64,000 nucleotides of DNA from Dactylonectria macrodidyma. Lineage: Eukaryota > Ascomycota > Sordariomycetes > Hypocreales > Nectriaceae. Position numbers and translations under genes: made by a program. The stretch covers positions 558,001 to 622,000 of the forward strand of contig JAGMUV010000006.1 in assembly GCA_020744425.1 (NCBI GenBank), read 5' to 3'. Below the pieces are notes generated by a model. The model had not been told where the DNA came from. It saw only the letters and a list, made by a program, of their open reading frames with translations, and made no database searches. Below are positions 11,963 through 24,446 of this stretch, one piece after another (within the stretch, counting starts at the first letter, position 1; each line of letters begins with the position of its first letter).

Positions 11963-14900
11963 TGTATATACCTAGGTATTGGCAGATGAAGCTGTACGGA
12001 GGTGCAGGGAGCGACTACAACATCCGGCAAGGCGAGATGAGAACGAGGACAGGGACGACAGGACGATCTGAATTGGCAGACACAAGCAGTCTATATAAAT
12101 GAAGCTGAATGGGAAAAATACTAGCGTCCCATTGCATCCAGTTGGAGGCGTGATACACCTCAAGAACACAATCCCACGTCAGACCCCTCCATCCAGCACT
12201 CATTCATCCACCCCAATCCCGCATCAGCGCTAATCCGGGGCCCAATGGCGGGAGCATTTTACCCAGAAACGGCCTCGTCATAGCTAAGCAAAAGGGTCAC
12301 GAGAAGAGGGTTGCGTTTCTTGGAACGGCAAAGTGTCGTGCGGAGAAAGGTAGGCATTGGCTTGTCCGCGTGCCTCGGAGTTTGGGGGAAGGTTGCTGCA
12401 TGGGCTGGATAACGCCTTCGTCCTGCGCGATGCCCGAACGGGTGCATGAGATGGGTATCAAATGTGTCCATGATGAGAAAGGGCGCGGCAATATCCGTTC
12501 CTTTAATAATACCTGGGGTTTTTGCGGCAAACTCGGTCGATTTCATTGAGCTGTGAGGTTTTGCGGCTTCATGGCGTATTGATGAGGTCAGCAAGTCTTC
12601 TACCTCGTCGTTCAGCCAAGGGGCCGCGGTTGAAACGACCCAAGATGCGGGGAACACAAAGGGCTGTAAATGTGTCGTCATGGGCATCCACAGTTCTCTT
12701 GATAACATCCAGACTCAAATGACAATGGCTTTCGTGTAGGAATGCAGCAATCCTCGACGTATTCTGCTGGTGTAAGCCATGCTTGGGGAGTGAACACTAA
12801 TATCAACACCACCACCCGCCGAGAATAATGACACTCATCCTTCACCATGAACTGTCAAGCCTAGTCGCAAAAGTCAACCAATAGTCGTACAAGCTTAACA
12901 ATAAGGCGCGCTCGCCCTTTACGCACAGTCAGCGCTAGGTTGGGTGTCAAGCTCTCCGCATCAGCGCGGCCGCCCGCTCTTTATCGACGTCTCTTGGATG
13001 GTCTATCATGGCATCGCTTGCCCTCTTGGCGACGCATCGAGGGAGGTCAGACGTTGAAGTAGTCGAATAAGAAATGCTATCAGATGCATTGATTAGGATT
13101 TTTTCGGACATGAATGGATGAAATGTGCAAGGCGTTGGTCATACTGCATCGACATGGCCTTCGTCACCTACTTCAGTATTGGGCAACTCTAATTAGGATG
13201 GTATCCAGCATCATGATTCATACAGCAATTGTTGAATGACAATCTATCTTCCATTATTTCGACCATGCGCTATCCAACTAGTTTCTTGTAGCCTCAGACT
13301 CTCTAAAGGTGGCAGACACAATGTAATCCAGTAGCTAGCAATTCCACGCCGCGCATCCTAAACATATACATTTTCATACTCACGCTTCTCATCTCAAGCA
13401 TCGCCGACCAACATCTCGGGATACCTCTACAGCTCCACGCTCCCCCGGCCTACCTGCTCCAAACGTGTACGCTTCCGTTCCTATCCTCTCCCCCATTTCA
13501 CTGCCTCGATTGACAGCATCCTGGGGCCACTTCGTCATCTAATCGCGGCAAGCCCATGCAAGTCCTGCCTCACCTTGCCTCGCCCTTCACCTTCCATCCT
13601 GTCCCAGAAAAGGTCGCCCGAAGAATTTCGGACGCAGGCTTTCTAAGTCACTGGTACTTCGACCGTCCACGGCTTCTATCCCCATCAGAACGTGAAATAG
13701 ACTCGCCCACCCATAAGCCCACCCATCACTCTCACACCCCCCCTCCCCTCCTTCGCGTCACCATATATTACGTTCCCTCTTCCTTTTCAACCAAGGCTTT
13801 TTCTGCGATGCAAAACTTCCTACGTCCGGCCGCTCCAGGGCTGCTCCTTGCCAGCTCCAGGTAGCGAACGACACGTCAACCACTCCCAACCCTCCGTCGT
13901 TTTTCTCATCTTATACGTCGTACAATGTTCCTTTTTCGGCCGCGGACTGGGTCCCAGCTGCAAGACTTCTTCCGAGACATAGGCTCCTCGTGCGACCACA
14001 ACTCTCGACTCGGTGTGATTTGCTTTTTTATTGCCCAAATTTACCACAAGGCTCTCTCGCAACCATAGCTCACACCAGCACCGGCCTCGTCATCGTTCAT
14101 GTTCATCCGTCAGCCCATTCAAGACATGGCGTATCTCTCCATCTCAACTTCGCCGCCGTGGACAATAAAGCTTACACGCAACACCCTCCAGGCCATGATT
14201 CGCTCTCTCACATGGCACCCTCGGAGGCGCTAGTCTCCAAGATGTGTGCTCCCGCGAGGCTTTCCCTCTGATCTCCACCAACTACTTGGAGCCCTTCAAC
14301 TTCTCCGCGGAGGGGGGCGTGTATAGTTAATGCCGACGCCACCAGGGCATACTCTCAGAACGACTGCCCATTTTTCCCGCCTCCGATCTTTGGGAGCTGT
14401 ACGGTAGATGCGCATCTTGGAGAGCATGTTTCCCTTTTGCCTCGAACATGGCGTGGGACGAAGGCGATCGAGGCAACCCATGAGGATGAGGACAGATCGA
14501 GGCAGGGCCAGAAAATCTGGGGAAACACCGCCCATGGCATGTCCCGGCTGGATCGCAGTGATACCAGGGCGGTGAGACATCATGTTGGGCATGTCCATCC
14601 GAGAGGGAACATCCAGAAGCCCTCGACACCCGGGCGATCTGTCCCACGAGCCCACCAACGCCACGACAACGCGGCCGGCCCGTCTTGTTCAATCCTCATT
14701 TCCTAATCCAGCTGGATATATATCCCATTGTGGTCTTGTGAGACTCCACTTCAGCACCGACACGGCCTTAAAGGGAAACACGGTTCCCTCTTCCGTACAC
14801 ACATCGTCCCCAAGGCAGAGAAGTCCACCAGAGGGCATCATCACCCGAGCCAATACCTCCAGAAACGGCACTATCTACCGTTTCACCATGCAAGCCCGCC

Positions 14901-15508
14901 ATTTCCCGGCGTCATCCTTCTCTCCCAAGCAACCGTCCGAAAAATCCAACCTCGCACTCACAGGAAAGACTCTCGGTCAATAGAGTTGCGGATAGAAGGA
15001 AAGATGACAAGAGAAACGCCTTTGTGTCGATATTGGGCCTCCAAAGGTTTGCAATGGCTCCCCAAAAAAGCCATTGGTGATCACGTCTGCGGCACCGTTG
15101 ACGACCCCTAACTCCGCTGACAAGTCCGGCCGGTTTGACATGATGAGCAGGCGGGCATCTTGTGGGCTCTTTTGCAGGGCCTGTTCTGACTTCAATTCAT
15201 TGATGCTTTGGTCACCATAGCTTGTCTATATGATGGGCGTTGGCTGAAGCGGTCGTCATGGCTGGAGCATATATAGACCTTGGCGGCACGTCCACTCCGA
15301 CCAAGACCAGCTTCAGCCGTGACTCGGGGCTTCATTCATCTTCTGATTTGCATTCAGTCAGATATATCTACAGTTGGTCACGTCTTGTAAACTTCTACAA
15401 GAAACCCGGCTCATTACTTACGTCTTCGTTACCAACCTTCTATCCATCGACACATACATCTCATCTCAACCTCAAAAACGACAACCCACACCTCAAAGGA
15501 TACAAGTC
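11963..15508. other. Large gene-poor region
   Basis: No gene I can support. An open frame at 12259-12708 (minus, 149 codons) has an ATG but no recognisable domain. The stretch 13380-13800 is strongly C/T-rich, like a long fungal 5' leader, and a 47-codon frame from the ATG near 13924 has no resemblance to known proteins. A TATATA element at 15270-15275 lies about 235 bases before the small Cys-rich gene at 15509. Confidence 0.4.
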
Positions 15509-15835
15509 ATGTGCCATCAAATCACATTCCGCCTCGCCTGCGAGCACGTCTCAACGCACATTGCCTACTGTCCCTCCTCCAAGGACAGCAAGCCCTGCAA
15601 GAAGCTCACCAAGCAGGCGCTCCCCTACCCGCCACCCTCAGGCTACACGCTGCCCAAGTGTCCGCTCCCCGACTGCCCGTTCGAGGCCCTCAACCAGGCC
15701 TGGGACTGCTGCTGGTGCGGTAAGATGTGGAACGTGGGGGGCCGCTGCAGCTGCGTCATGATCGCCGAGGGCCAGACCTATCCCTGCGGCCACATTTGCT
15801 GCACGTCGTGCACGCAGTCGAATCAGTATTTATAG
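15509..15835 (+). CDS. Small Cys-rich putative zinc-binding protein, paralogue A
   Basis: Single exon, 108 aa, ATG at 15509 as the first in-frame ATG. It has sixteen Cys and several His: Cys 2, 11, 21, 30, 51, 56, 67, 68, 70, 80, 82, 93, 97, 98, 101, with the pairs C2-H3, C11-x-H13 and C93-G-H95. No signal peptide is visible, so a secreted effector is unlikely and metal binding in the cell is more plausible. The product has no name I recognise. It aligns position by position over residues 1-80 with the protein at 17864, two kb downstream on the same strand, proving common descent. The carboxy end stops just after the last Cys cluster, lacking the basic tail of its paralogue. Function unknown. 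Confidence 0.7.
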   Translation: MCHQITFRLACEHVSTHIAYCPSSKDSKPCKKLTKQALPYPPPSGYTLPKCPLPDCPFEALNQAWDCCWCGKMWNVGGRCSCVMIAEGQTYPCGHICCTSCTQSNQYL

Positions 15836-17863
15836 TCGAGCTGGGTGGGATACGAGAGGGTGGAGAGGGGTTTGTCATGAGATAGTTTTGCCAGATTTAG
15901 TTGTATTTCTGAATGAGTTTGTGGGTAGTTGGCTATATGTTGAGAGGCATCGAAAGCCACCAGGGCTGATGTTGCTCTAGAGAATTCATGTTGTACCACA
16001 GACGTCCATCACAACCCCAAGAAGGCTAGCTAGTTGACCTGACTTATAATTTCCTGTTATGTCGTTAAAGGTATCAAATTTTGCAGTAGGATAAACACAA
16101 TAAAGGAAAAGCTCAGTCTCGTTCCCAAGGCTTCTCATCACAAGGTCCACCACCCCAAAGTCCAACGCCACAAGGCCCAGCATCTACAGCGAAAATGATT
16201 AGTGTGCATCAGCCTGTACCTCACGTCTATTCGTTAGTTCAAGAAGATAGGCAATCAATAGCCTGAGAGGGCTACGCAAACGCGTTTCCACTTGGCCATT
16301 CCCATCCAAGCGTCCTGCAACGCTGGGCACACGGCATTCGCCCACGTCCAGAGAAATCCCATCATCCAGCACAACAGCTTTTCTCATTACCCATGACCCA
16401 GAGAAAACAAGCCACGGGCTGGGTTGCACGACAGGGACTCGCGTAGCCTTCGCGATCCTCCACTCACCGTTAGATACGAAGCCCACACACCCCCTCCCCC
16501 TCCTCCTCCTCCCCTGGCCCAAAGTCCTACGAACGAAACCCACGGCCGGGGCCGCGGGACGATGCGAATCTCCGATCTGGCCGGCGGGCCCTGCTTGTCC
16601 TCCGCCGATTGTTTCCTGCTCTGGTTGCGGTTTGAGGGGTCTTGTGATGCCTTGCAACTTGAGGGCTCCAACCTCCCAGTCGTACCAGATCCCGTCGGCT
16701 TGCAGCAGATTCTCAGGGGAGTGAGGGGGCTTTCATCGTAGATGACACCGAGATTCCGTTCGGTCAAGGGCCAGACCAGCCTCACTTTGGGCCGCATAAC
16801 GTCGACAACCATGTTCCTAGTCAACTAGAGCGGTGGGTTTGCGAAGCGGGGGAGCCGCTTGGCGTTGTCTGCAGGCTGCACTTTCTTGATGGAGCTTGCC
16901 GCCATGATGTCTCACTTGAGAGCCTGCCGCCGCTAGTTGTCGAGAGCCTTATTTAGTGAATCCTCGTAGCCTTTGGTAAACCCCGTCATCGACTGTATGC
17001 GCCCCGGAAAGTAACAGCTGCATTCCACGCTCGACGTCAAAGCCCAGGGACCGGGGTCTCGGATCTGATCTTACCTCAACCCTCGAGCTGGAAAAGGCCC
17101 TTGTCTTTTCATCGGGAACCGCGGGGTTTATCTCTGTAATACCTGCTGACTGGCGTCTGCAGTGTGGTTTGTGTCACCCGCACAGTCCTCGAGTCCTTCC
17201 GCCCCCTCAACTATACAGCCCAATCGATTCGCAGCACATTCAGGGCTCTATCTTAGTGGCGGCCTATGAGACGTTGCCAATGTGGAAATGGTTGTCCTTG
17301 TACCATGGCATCGATACCCCCTCACGACGGTGACTGAGACATTGGACGCAGCCAGAGCTCGTATGCCATTGTACCGTATCGGAGACGGCGCTGTTGAGGG
17401 TGATGATGCGGCCTTGGGGACAGACTCGTGCAAGTTGTGCGAGGGGAGTGCGCTTAATGGCCACTGATTCGACAGCCTGGGATATGTATACACCCATCGA
17501 CCCATCAACGCTCCTTTGAGGTCTAGTTGAGCGGAGTTCAGGACCAGGCTGGACGTGAGAGTTGTGTCGTGAAGTGTTCCAATTGTCACAGTGACAAGTC
17601 GAGTGATTCTCGATCTTCGCAGAGAAATGATGGACCTTGGATCAGAGCTCTGGATCCCAGCTGTGAATCTCGATGGCGGGCTGCTCTCAGTCAATCGCTG
17701 GCAAGATGTTTGCGTATAAATACCATCCGTCGAGGCCGTCCAAGAACAACTCAGAGCATGGTCATTCAGAGCATTTCCTGCACTGCATTTCAGTGCCTCA
17801 TTTCCTCGCAATCTCCTTCACATCCAGGATCAAGAGACCTCCAGAGTAGTAGCAGTGGTCAAA
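15836..17863. other. Region between the Cys-rich paralogues
   Basis: No supported gene. Minus-strand open frames at 16387-16824 and 17248-17811 show no domain and are not connected by good splice signals. A (CCT)n-like pyrimidine tract lies near 16490-16515. Confidence 0.4.
17715..17722 (+). promoter_or_regulatory. Likely TATA box of the 17864 gene
   Basis: TATAAATA about 142 bases before the ATG at 17864, followed by a C/T-containing leader. Assigned by motif and spacing only. Confidence 0.45.
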
Positions 17864-18545
17864 ATGTGTCACGGACACCCACGACACCATCCGTGTGCTC
17901 ACACGTCCATCAACTGGCACTACTGTCCGTCAGCACTCATTGACTTGGAGACAGGCTATGAGACGCCTTGTCATAAGACGACATTTGCGCCTGCCCAGCC
18001 TACCAATACAGACTGTCCGCTGAAGAACTGCCAGTTCAAGGACAAGGGCGGCAGCTGGACATGCTGTTCCTGCCAACAGGGACCCAACACCAGAGGGTGG
18101 TGCACCATGCCATCGAGCCGGCTGCAGATGAACCCGGAATCCTTCTCACTCGAGGAGGTCGAATCGACCTGTGATCATGGCTGCTGCAGCAAGTGCATCC
18201 GTTACGGTAAGTTGAAGTCCAAACGATTCCACTCAGAGGACAGACGCAGATACTGACGGGCCATGACACGCAGGATCGAGCCGCGACTCCACGCCAGATA
18301 TGAAATTCTCCGAAATGAAGAAGGGCTCAGCCTCCCGAAAGTTCGGATACGGCAGTGCCACCAAGTCGCACCGACGTGGATCCGCCTTTTCACTCGTGGG
18401 GGGTTCTCCCCCTCCGACGGGACAGTCGTCGCCCTCATCCTCAAAGTCGAGCTCGACGGAATCCGAGTACAACCTTGAGCTGGGAACGTCGGCCAGTAAG
18501 ACGAAGTCGAGCAAGAAGAGGCATAAGGGCGGCAAGTCACGTTGA
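17864..18545 (+). CDS. Small Cys-rich putative zinc-binding protein, paralogue B
   Basis: Two exons, 17864-18206 and 18274-18545, encode 204 aa; the intron is GTAAGT...GCAG. Residues 1-111 carry Cys 2, 11, 21, 36, 51, 56, 67, 68, 70, 80, 103, 107, 108, 111, with C2-H3, C11-x-H13, Y20-C21-P22-S23, CPL at 51-53, F58 and W65 exactly where the upstream paralogue has them. The closing cluster C-x-H-x-C-C-x-x-C is also shared. After the splice site the protein adds about 90 residues that are Ser/Lys/Arg-rich and end in a basic run (KKRHKGGKSR), suggesting a disordered nucleic-acid-binding or nuclear-targeting tail. No signal peptide. No known family name; role unknown. The intron falls exactly at the boundary between the Cys module and the tail. 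Confidence 0.72.
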
Positions 18546-21500
18546 ATAGCATATAGCCTTTTGAACCGTATAGCCAAACGTGGATAGATGGTTGAGAGAA
18601 GATCTGGGAGAATGTTATGCCGATGATCGGTTTGGATTTTGCCCTGAGGCCATGGTGTATCACACAACGTTCCGCTTTGGGGTGTTCATGAGGTGGCAGA
18701 AGCGATGTCAAATATCGATAGTAATGTTGTCTTTGTCTTCGGAAACATGTGTACCGGCAACGTCTGAGTGATTGAAGTAGTACTGTCTCTCCAGGGGTGC
18801 TGTCTCATTGATCATCCATCTCATTGAGCATCCAGAAGAGCATCCCTCATGAAGCTCCTCCGACATGGCACGATCCATTCAAGGCCAAGCAAAAGGCCCA
18901 CAACCAAGCTATCGAGCATAGTTAGCGTGCTGTATGTCCTCGGGCCTGCAAGGTGCCTCTGGTTGCCGCCCGCCCCTGCCTTCCAAGTCCACTAGAAGCC
19001 TGGAAAGGGTCGGGATTCGGGAACTGAGCTCTGACCTCACCGATGATGAGTTTTCCTATGATAGTTCAAGCCGGCCTCGAGTTAAGTTTGATGCCACGAG
19101 GAATGGGATCCTGCCAAGCCTCCCTCGCTAACCCGAACAGCCTAGGTTGCGACGAAGTGTGTGTGTGCGGAAAGGTCATTGCCGATGACTTGATGAGACT
19201 AACCGTTGGCTAGTGAGAGATGGTCCTGAGAGGTCATGTGGCTGGCTGGGGGCCTGGTCTTTTTGTCAAGTTTGGCAGTCTATCATTCTCTCAGTCATAC
19301 TAGACAGGCCAGCTATCGTATGTCTCAGTTCTAGCATCGGCGTTGCCGTCGGGTCTTGCCATATCGGCTCTGTCATATTTGGCTCTGTCACATCGGCAGT
19401 TTCCGCAATGAGGATCAGCAAAAGGAAGATGTGTGATAGCTACCCGTTTGGCACTTGGTGCTGAAGAACCCATGTGGGAGGGGAGAGAGTGGAGGGATCG
19501 GGATTTGACGAGTATGGATCGGCACCAACCCAAGGCATGGCCACATGGATGATGGAAAACGGGCAGGCACATGTTTGCTTTTGGCTGCCCATGCGGCGGT
19601 TGGCCGGATGCCTGACCCCTGAACCAGCCACGTGCGATGGATGCAGGGAAGACGAAGTGACTGTCGTTGGGCTGAGCTGGGCCGGCTGGGCTAGGCTCGG
19701 CGGCTGGGACTAATAGACCGTGTCTTGTGTGTGTGTATGCTCTCTGAGCTCTCTGGGCAACAATGTATTGATGTTAGGGACATGGATGCTGTCTGTAGTG
19801 GTGGTGGTGGTTCCGTAGATGGTGGTGGGAGGTTCTGGTGTTTCTGGTGGTGATTCTGGTTGGTGGTGTTGCAAAAACACATCGGCGGGCTGAAACGTCA
19901 GCCCAGGCCAACCTTAGAGTCCAACGATCTGGCAGCTTGCACAGAGTTGTACCAGTCAACAAAGTAGATTTTGATGTTTGCTTATTCGTCATACGTTGTG
20001 TTTTGTGCAAGGCCTAGACATAAATCATCACCAGCCCGCTGCATTCACCAGCATAGAAGGGGTTCTTTCAGCTCTATCGAGCATGATGCCATACGCATCG
20101 ACACCCTCGCCGCAACTGCGGAGCAACTGCCGCGCCAGGATGAGCTGAGTCTCTGACTCTAGTCCTTTGTTCCCAGGTTCTCTTTCGGACGACAAGGGCA
20201 AAGATGATCGACACCCACTGGGTTCCCCTCTCTCTTGTGGTTTCGTCGTCTCAAAGTCCTCCCATCCTGGACCTGTGACAAGTGCACTCTTTTTAGCGGC
20301 CGCCCCATGACGGGCAGTTGACAGCACCAGGTTCGTGCCGCCACCCAATACCCGCTGTGGATTTCGAGGTGGATTTCGAACAGGGCATCCGAGCAACTGT
20401 TTATCGACCTTTCTCGACGCGCTTTGGCTGTGGAACTCACGAGTCGGAGCTGTCAAAGGGGAGGGCCAGCTTTCGTCGTCGCATTCATGTCGTCGCATTC
20501 ACGTCGTCGCTTCCAGCCGTTGAGGAGTCCCGATAGTGGATCAAGCAACAGTTGACTTGCAGCAGCAGCAAAAAGCAATTACCACGCCGGGGCGCTGCCA
20601 CGGGTCCACAATCGCTAATGACAGGCCACTGGGGGGCTGAAGTCGTCGCCCGTGGAGGCGCTGCAGTTACAGTGCACATCCACTAAAATCCACCCATCCC
20701 GTCTCTCTCAAGTTCCCCCCTTTGACACTACAGGGCCTAGATTCTCGAACCGCAGCACTCTCTCCGGCACCAGGAGACGAGGCGCAAAACCCAACAATAT
20801 GGCCTGATGATCCGCGCATCCCGCAGACTCCCGAGAGTAAACTGAATCCCCCCGAAACTTCGTATTATGACGATTTAGCTGCATTTCCTATTAATTTTCC
20901 TTTTTTTGGTGCGTTTTAAACTCGCATCGGGACGGATCTTGACCACGTGTGGTGCAAAGTCAATGGGATGAGGGAGGGGGAGACGGTGATCGGGAGTGGC
21001 ATCATCAGCGGCAACAGGTCTCTGAGGCGGGGATGGGGGCGGCTTGCCTTGACCTCCTTGTTTACCCGTCAATAACGACAGTGTGTCTCTGTCTTGGGGC
21101 ATGTCTTCTGTCTTGCGTCTTGTGTAATTGAATTGCTCGGTTCGTCTGTCTAAGTTAATCACATGGGCTTGGCAGATGTCTCTGGGCTGTTATTAGACCA
21201 TGTAATGAGCTCTCTCACCTGTGTCTACTTTTAGGTACCGGTCATGAGAGCTAACATTAATACCTTGCCCTCCTCTCAGGCGTCCGTCCCTCTCTTTCAT
21301 CGTTCCGTCACAGCTACTGCAGGATCTGACCTGGACCAATCCGCTCCACGCAACGGGTCAGCCCATCTCCAAGTGCGGCCGAGTGCATAACAAGCGGCAT
21401 TCGCAAGCGTGGCTCCCACGCGGCCACGCAAGTTGGTGGCTTGGTGTGGGAAGGAAAAGGCGCTTTCATCATGCAGCAAAGGCTAAAAGCGGAGATGGGT

Positions 21501-24041
21501 AGGTACGAGAGCACAGAGCACACGAGAAAGTGAAAGAGAAAAGTCCTGAGTTGAGGTGGTTCACGGATCCACGGGTTCACGGACACACAGACGGTGGCTC
21601 ACTAATATGGTCCAAACTTGACTTCAACTAGCCCCATAAGTCGACGCAGTACAGACTGTACTTGCAGATGGGTACGGAGAAAAAAGAGTTTGTATTGTTG
21701 CTTCACTTTTCCAACTCATTCCAGCCCGGGGGCATTTACGCTTTACTTTGGAACACCCGCGCCCATTAGGCGGTCCTTGGTGTTTCTGTATTGAGGCATG
21801 ATAGTCACCGAATTGCTCTCAAGTATGTGACCCATTCAGCTCCCCCACGGCCCTATTGTCCATGTCGTTGGCGCTCTCTCCTCCCCAAGTTCATTCATTC
21901 TTTCAGCATGTGCGTGCAACAGGGGCCGCCACTACAAGGCATCATCATCACCCATCACCCCTCCGCTGTGACCCCTCTCGGTCGAACCCCTGGAAGCAGA
22001 GGCCTAAAAAACCAACGCGCCCAGAGCACCCGCCCCCCACCATTGTTGTCCACCAATCGCCCGGTGGACGCAACCGCCACAGGGGGAGCAGATCAGCGAG
22101 AGAGGTTCAACCCTTGAAAGCTGTGTGGTGGTGAAAATGGCCCAGACGTTGGACTGTGAACCACTTCAGTGGACGGGAGGTACGGGGACTGGTAGGGGCG
22201 CAGCTGGTACCTGAGGTGCCTTACCGTAAGGGGGGAAAAGGGGCGAGGCTCACTGCACAGACACTCACTCACACGCGAGATGCCAACTCCACTCCTCCAA
22301 ACCAAAATCAATCCACTCTCACCAAGAAGAGTGCAGGATGTCATGTACGGTACAGCATTAATCACTGCCCGTCGTTCGTCCCCAGACACCCACTTTGATG
22401 CATTTGATGGGACTGAATAGCTCCCGGAACTTGTCCATTCGTAAATAAAGCCAACAACCACAAAGCAATTAGCCCCCCTGGGTCGGATCAATCGTGCGAT
22501 TAACAGTCAATTGTACCTACTATAGTAGATCGAAAAGAACAACCCAAGCTTCCTTTCATCGTTCATCAACTTCTCTCGTCTCCCAACCCCCCGTCAGATC
22601 TGAAACCCATCCATCGCGCCCCTCTGCTAGCCTCCCTCATCACTACGCCCTCGTCTCGTCTCTTAACTCTCTCTCCCTCTCTCTCTTGCGCTGTAGACCA
22701 CGTAACCACGTCCATCCCGGTGCCGGCACTCCAGCTTGCCTAACCAGCATCCCCTGTGACTACCTGTCAGCAACGGATCCCCATCAACTTGGCTCGACGC
22801 AACCGTCAGCTCTCTATGAAACCCGCCCTACTGGGACATGGCAGCCAACGAGTCAACACCCTACTCAGATACGTAGTTCCAAAACACAGTCCCCCCAACC
22901 CAACCCCAACGAGATCGTCGCTGCTGTCCTTTTGCGCCCTGACCACCGCTCTGGCACCTCCCTACTGCACCTACCTACGTAGTAATCCCCTAATTATTAC
23001 AGCGCCATCCCGTCTCATCCCATCCCATCCGTCCATTTTACAGCGCCGTTTTTACTCCTAATCCTAATCCTGTCCTGTCCGGTCCCACGCACCAACCAAC
23101 CCACGCGTACCACCTCCTCTACCACACTCATCAACTCGCTCCTCCTCCTCCACCACCACACACTTCTCCCGCTCGATCTGCCTACTGCTCCCTGCGTTCT
23201 CGTTTAATACTGGGCCCAGCTTAATCCCCAATCTCCCCACGTCTCTCTTCCTCCATCCACCCGTCCCGTCTTCCTCTTCCTCCTACTTCTTCACTTTTGT
23301 GCCTTCTTCAGCTCCCCCAGTCATTCGCATCCTCTCTCCTCGACAGAACCGACAGAACCGACAGAACCTCTCTCACTCTCTCTCCGCCAAAACTCTTCCC
23401 CCAAGGATCACCATCATCTCTACTTCTTTCTCACTCAATCCCACTTGCCTGTCATCGCTCGCCCCGACCCTGCTCGATCTGCTGGTCAACCGAGTTTCAA
23501 GTCGTATCCACTGATTCCACCCTTTGATCCGTACTCTTGCTCGCGCGGCCGCATCATACGTACTCGATATTCTCTCTCCACCACCACCACTACCACCACC
23601 GCCATGACTGCCTCTATCGACTCGTCCCGGCCCATCATGGCCCCTTCGGTACGTCTGGCCACTATTGCCACCGCCTCTCCCACTGCTTCCGCTTCTTCCA
23701 CTTCCGCTGTCTACCCCCCTTGTCCGTCATCGTCATGCCCTCTCTTTGTTCGTCCCGTTCCTAGAAACATCCCCTGCCTCCCCTTGCCAGGCCCTAGCTT
23801 CCTCCCATCTACCCCGTCTTGTTTCTGCCTGTGGCTACTTGTACTTGTTTTGGCCTATTTCTGTTGGTTGTCTGCGCTTCCAACGCTGTTTGTCGCTGCA
23901 TCATCACTTGTTTGTTGCGTCCGGAGTCTTTGTCTCTCCACCTGTTTCACACATACATCTTCACCCTCTATCTCTATCACATCCTCACCACGCATTCACT
24001 TGACTTGTGACGCATCCTTTTACACAAAAGATCTATCTACC
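18546..24041. other. 5.5-kb region without a recognisable gene
   Basis: I find no family match and no consistent splice chain on either strand. From about 21800 to 24040 the plus strand is markedly C/T-rich, which suits a very long leader or promoter of the gene at 24042. A possible first exon starts with the ATG at 23604 (fifteen codons, then GTACGT), but the downstream acceptor does not join it in the right frame. A noncoding transcript cannot be excluded. Confidence 0.4.
20476..20517. repeat. Short tandem repeat, 14-bp unit, three copies
   Basis: The unit GTCGTCGCATTCAY occurs twice in direct succession and a third time with changes at its end. No function is evident. Confidence 0.6.
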
Positions 24042-24446
24042 ATGGCCCAACCACTCTCCTCTTCTTCTCCCAACTCCCCCTCCACCGACCGAAAGCCCGC
24101 CGAAGCTACCAAGCCGTCAGCTAACACCACGCCTGCTTCCAAGACCCGTACCTCTGTCCGCTTCAGCACCTACAGCATGGCCCCGTCCTTCACGCCCACC
24201 GTTCAGACCTCCGACTCGGCGCACGCCGAGATCCGCGACATCGCCACCGGCCTCGAGCGCATGGAGAACAAGGCCCTGACCTCGCAGCGCGTCGCCCTCA
24301 GCGAGGAGAAGACGGACAACATGAGCAAGCTCGCCCTCGGCGCCAAGCTCGAGCGCGCCCTCGACCGGAGGATGAGCGGCCAGGACGCCGTCATGCGACC
24401 CCGTGGCAAGAGCTATTCCGAGAAGCTCAGCGAGAAGGCCGAATAA
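24042..24446 (+). CDS. Small conserved-looking Ser/Thr-rich protein of unknown function
   Basis: 134 aa from the ATG at 24042 (context CTACCATGG). Residues 1-60 are Ser/Thr/Pro-rich and probably disordered. Residues 75-134 are charged and helical with strong third-position G/C bias (EIRDIATGLERMENKAL, then KLALGAKLERALDRRMSGQ), which argues for a real gene. The frame stays open upstream to 23445, and an ATG at 23604 could start a longer form, but the intervening residues look like translated leader. No domain recognised. It resembles short hypothetical proteins common in Sordariomycetes, but I cannot name it. Confidence 0.6.
   Translation: MAQPLSSSSPNSPSTDRKPAEATKPSANTTPASKTRTSVRFSTYSMAPSFTPTVQTSDSAHAEIRDIATGLERMENKALTSQRVALSEEKTDNMSKLALGAKLERALDRRMSGQDAVMRPRGKSYSEKLSEKAE

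Noticed and set aside
12259..12708. Minus-strand 149-codon ORF with ATG
   Set aside because: No domain, mixed composition, no neighbouring splice partners; likely chance.
16387..16824. Minus-strand 145-codon ORF with Gly run
   Set aside because: The Gly run is a translated CCT tract; no family resemblance.
17248..17811. Minus-strand 187-codon ORF
   Set aside because: Ser/Thr/Arg-rich throughout, overlaps the promoter of the 17864 gene, no domain.
23445..24041. N-terminal extension of the 24042 protein with hydrophobic stretches
   Set aside because: Sequence is C/T-rich leader translated in frame; the ATG at 24042 has the better context.
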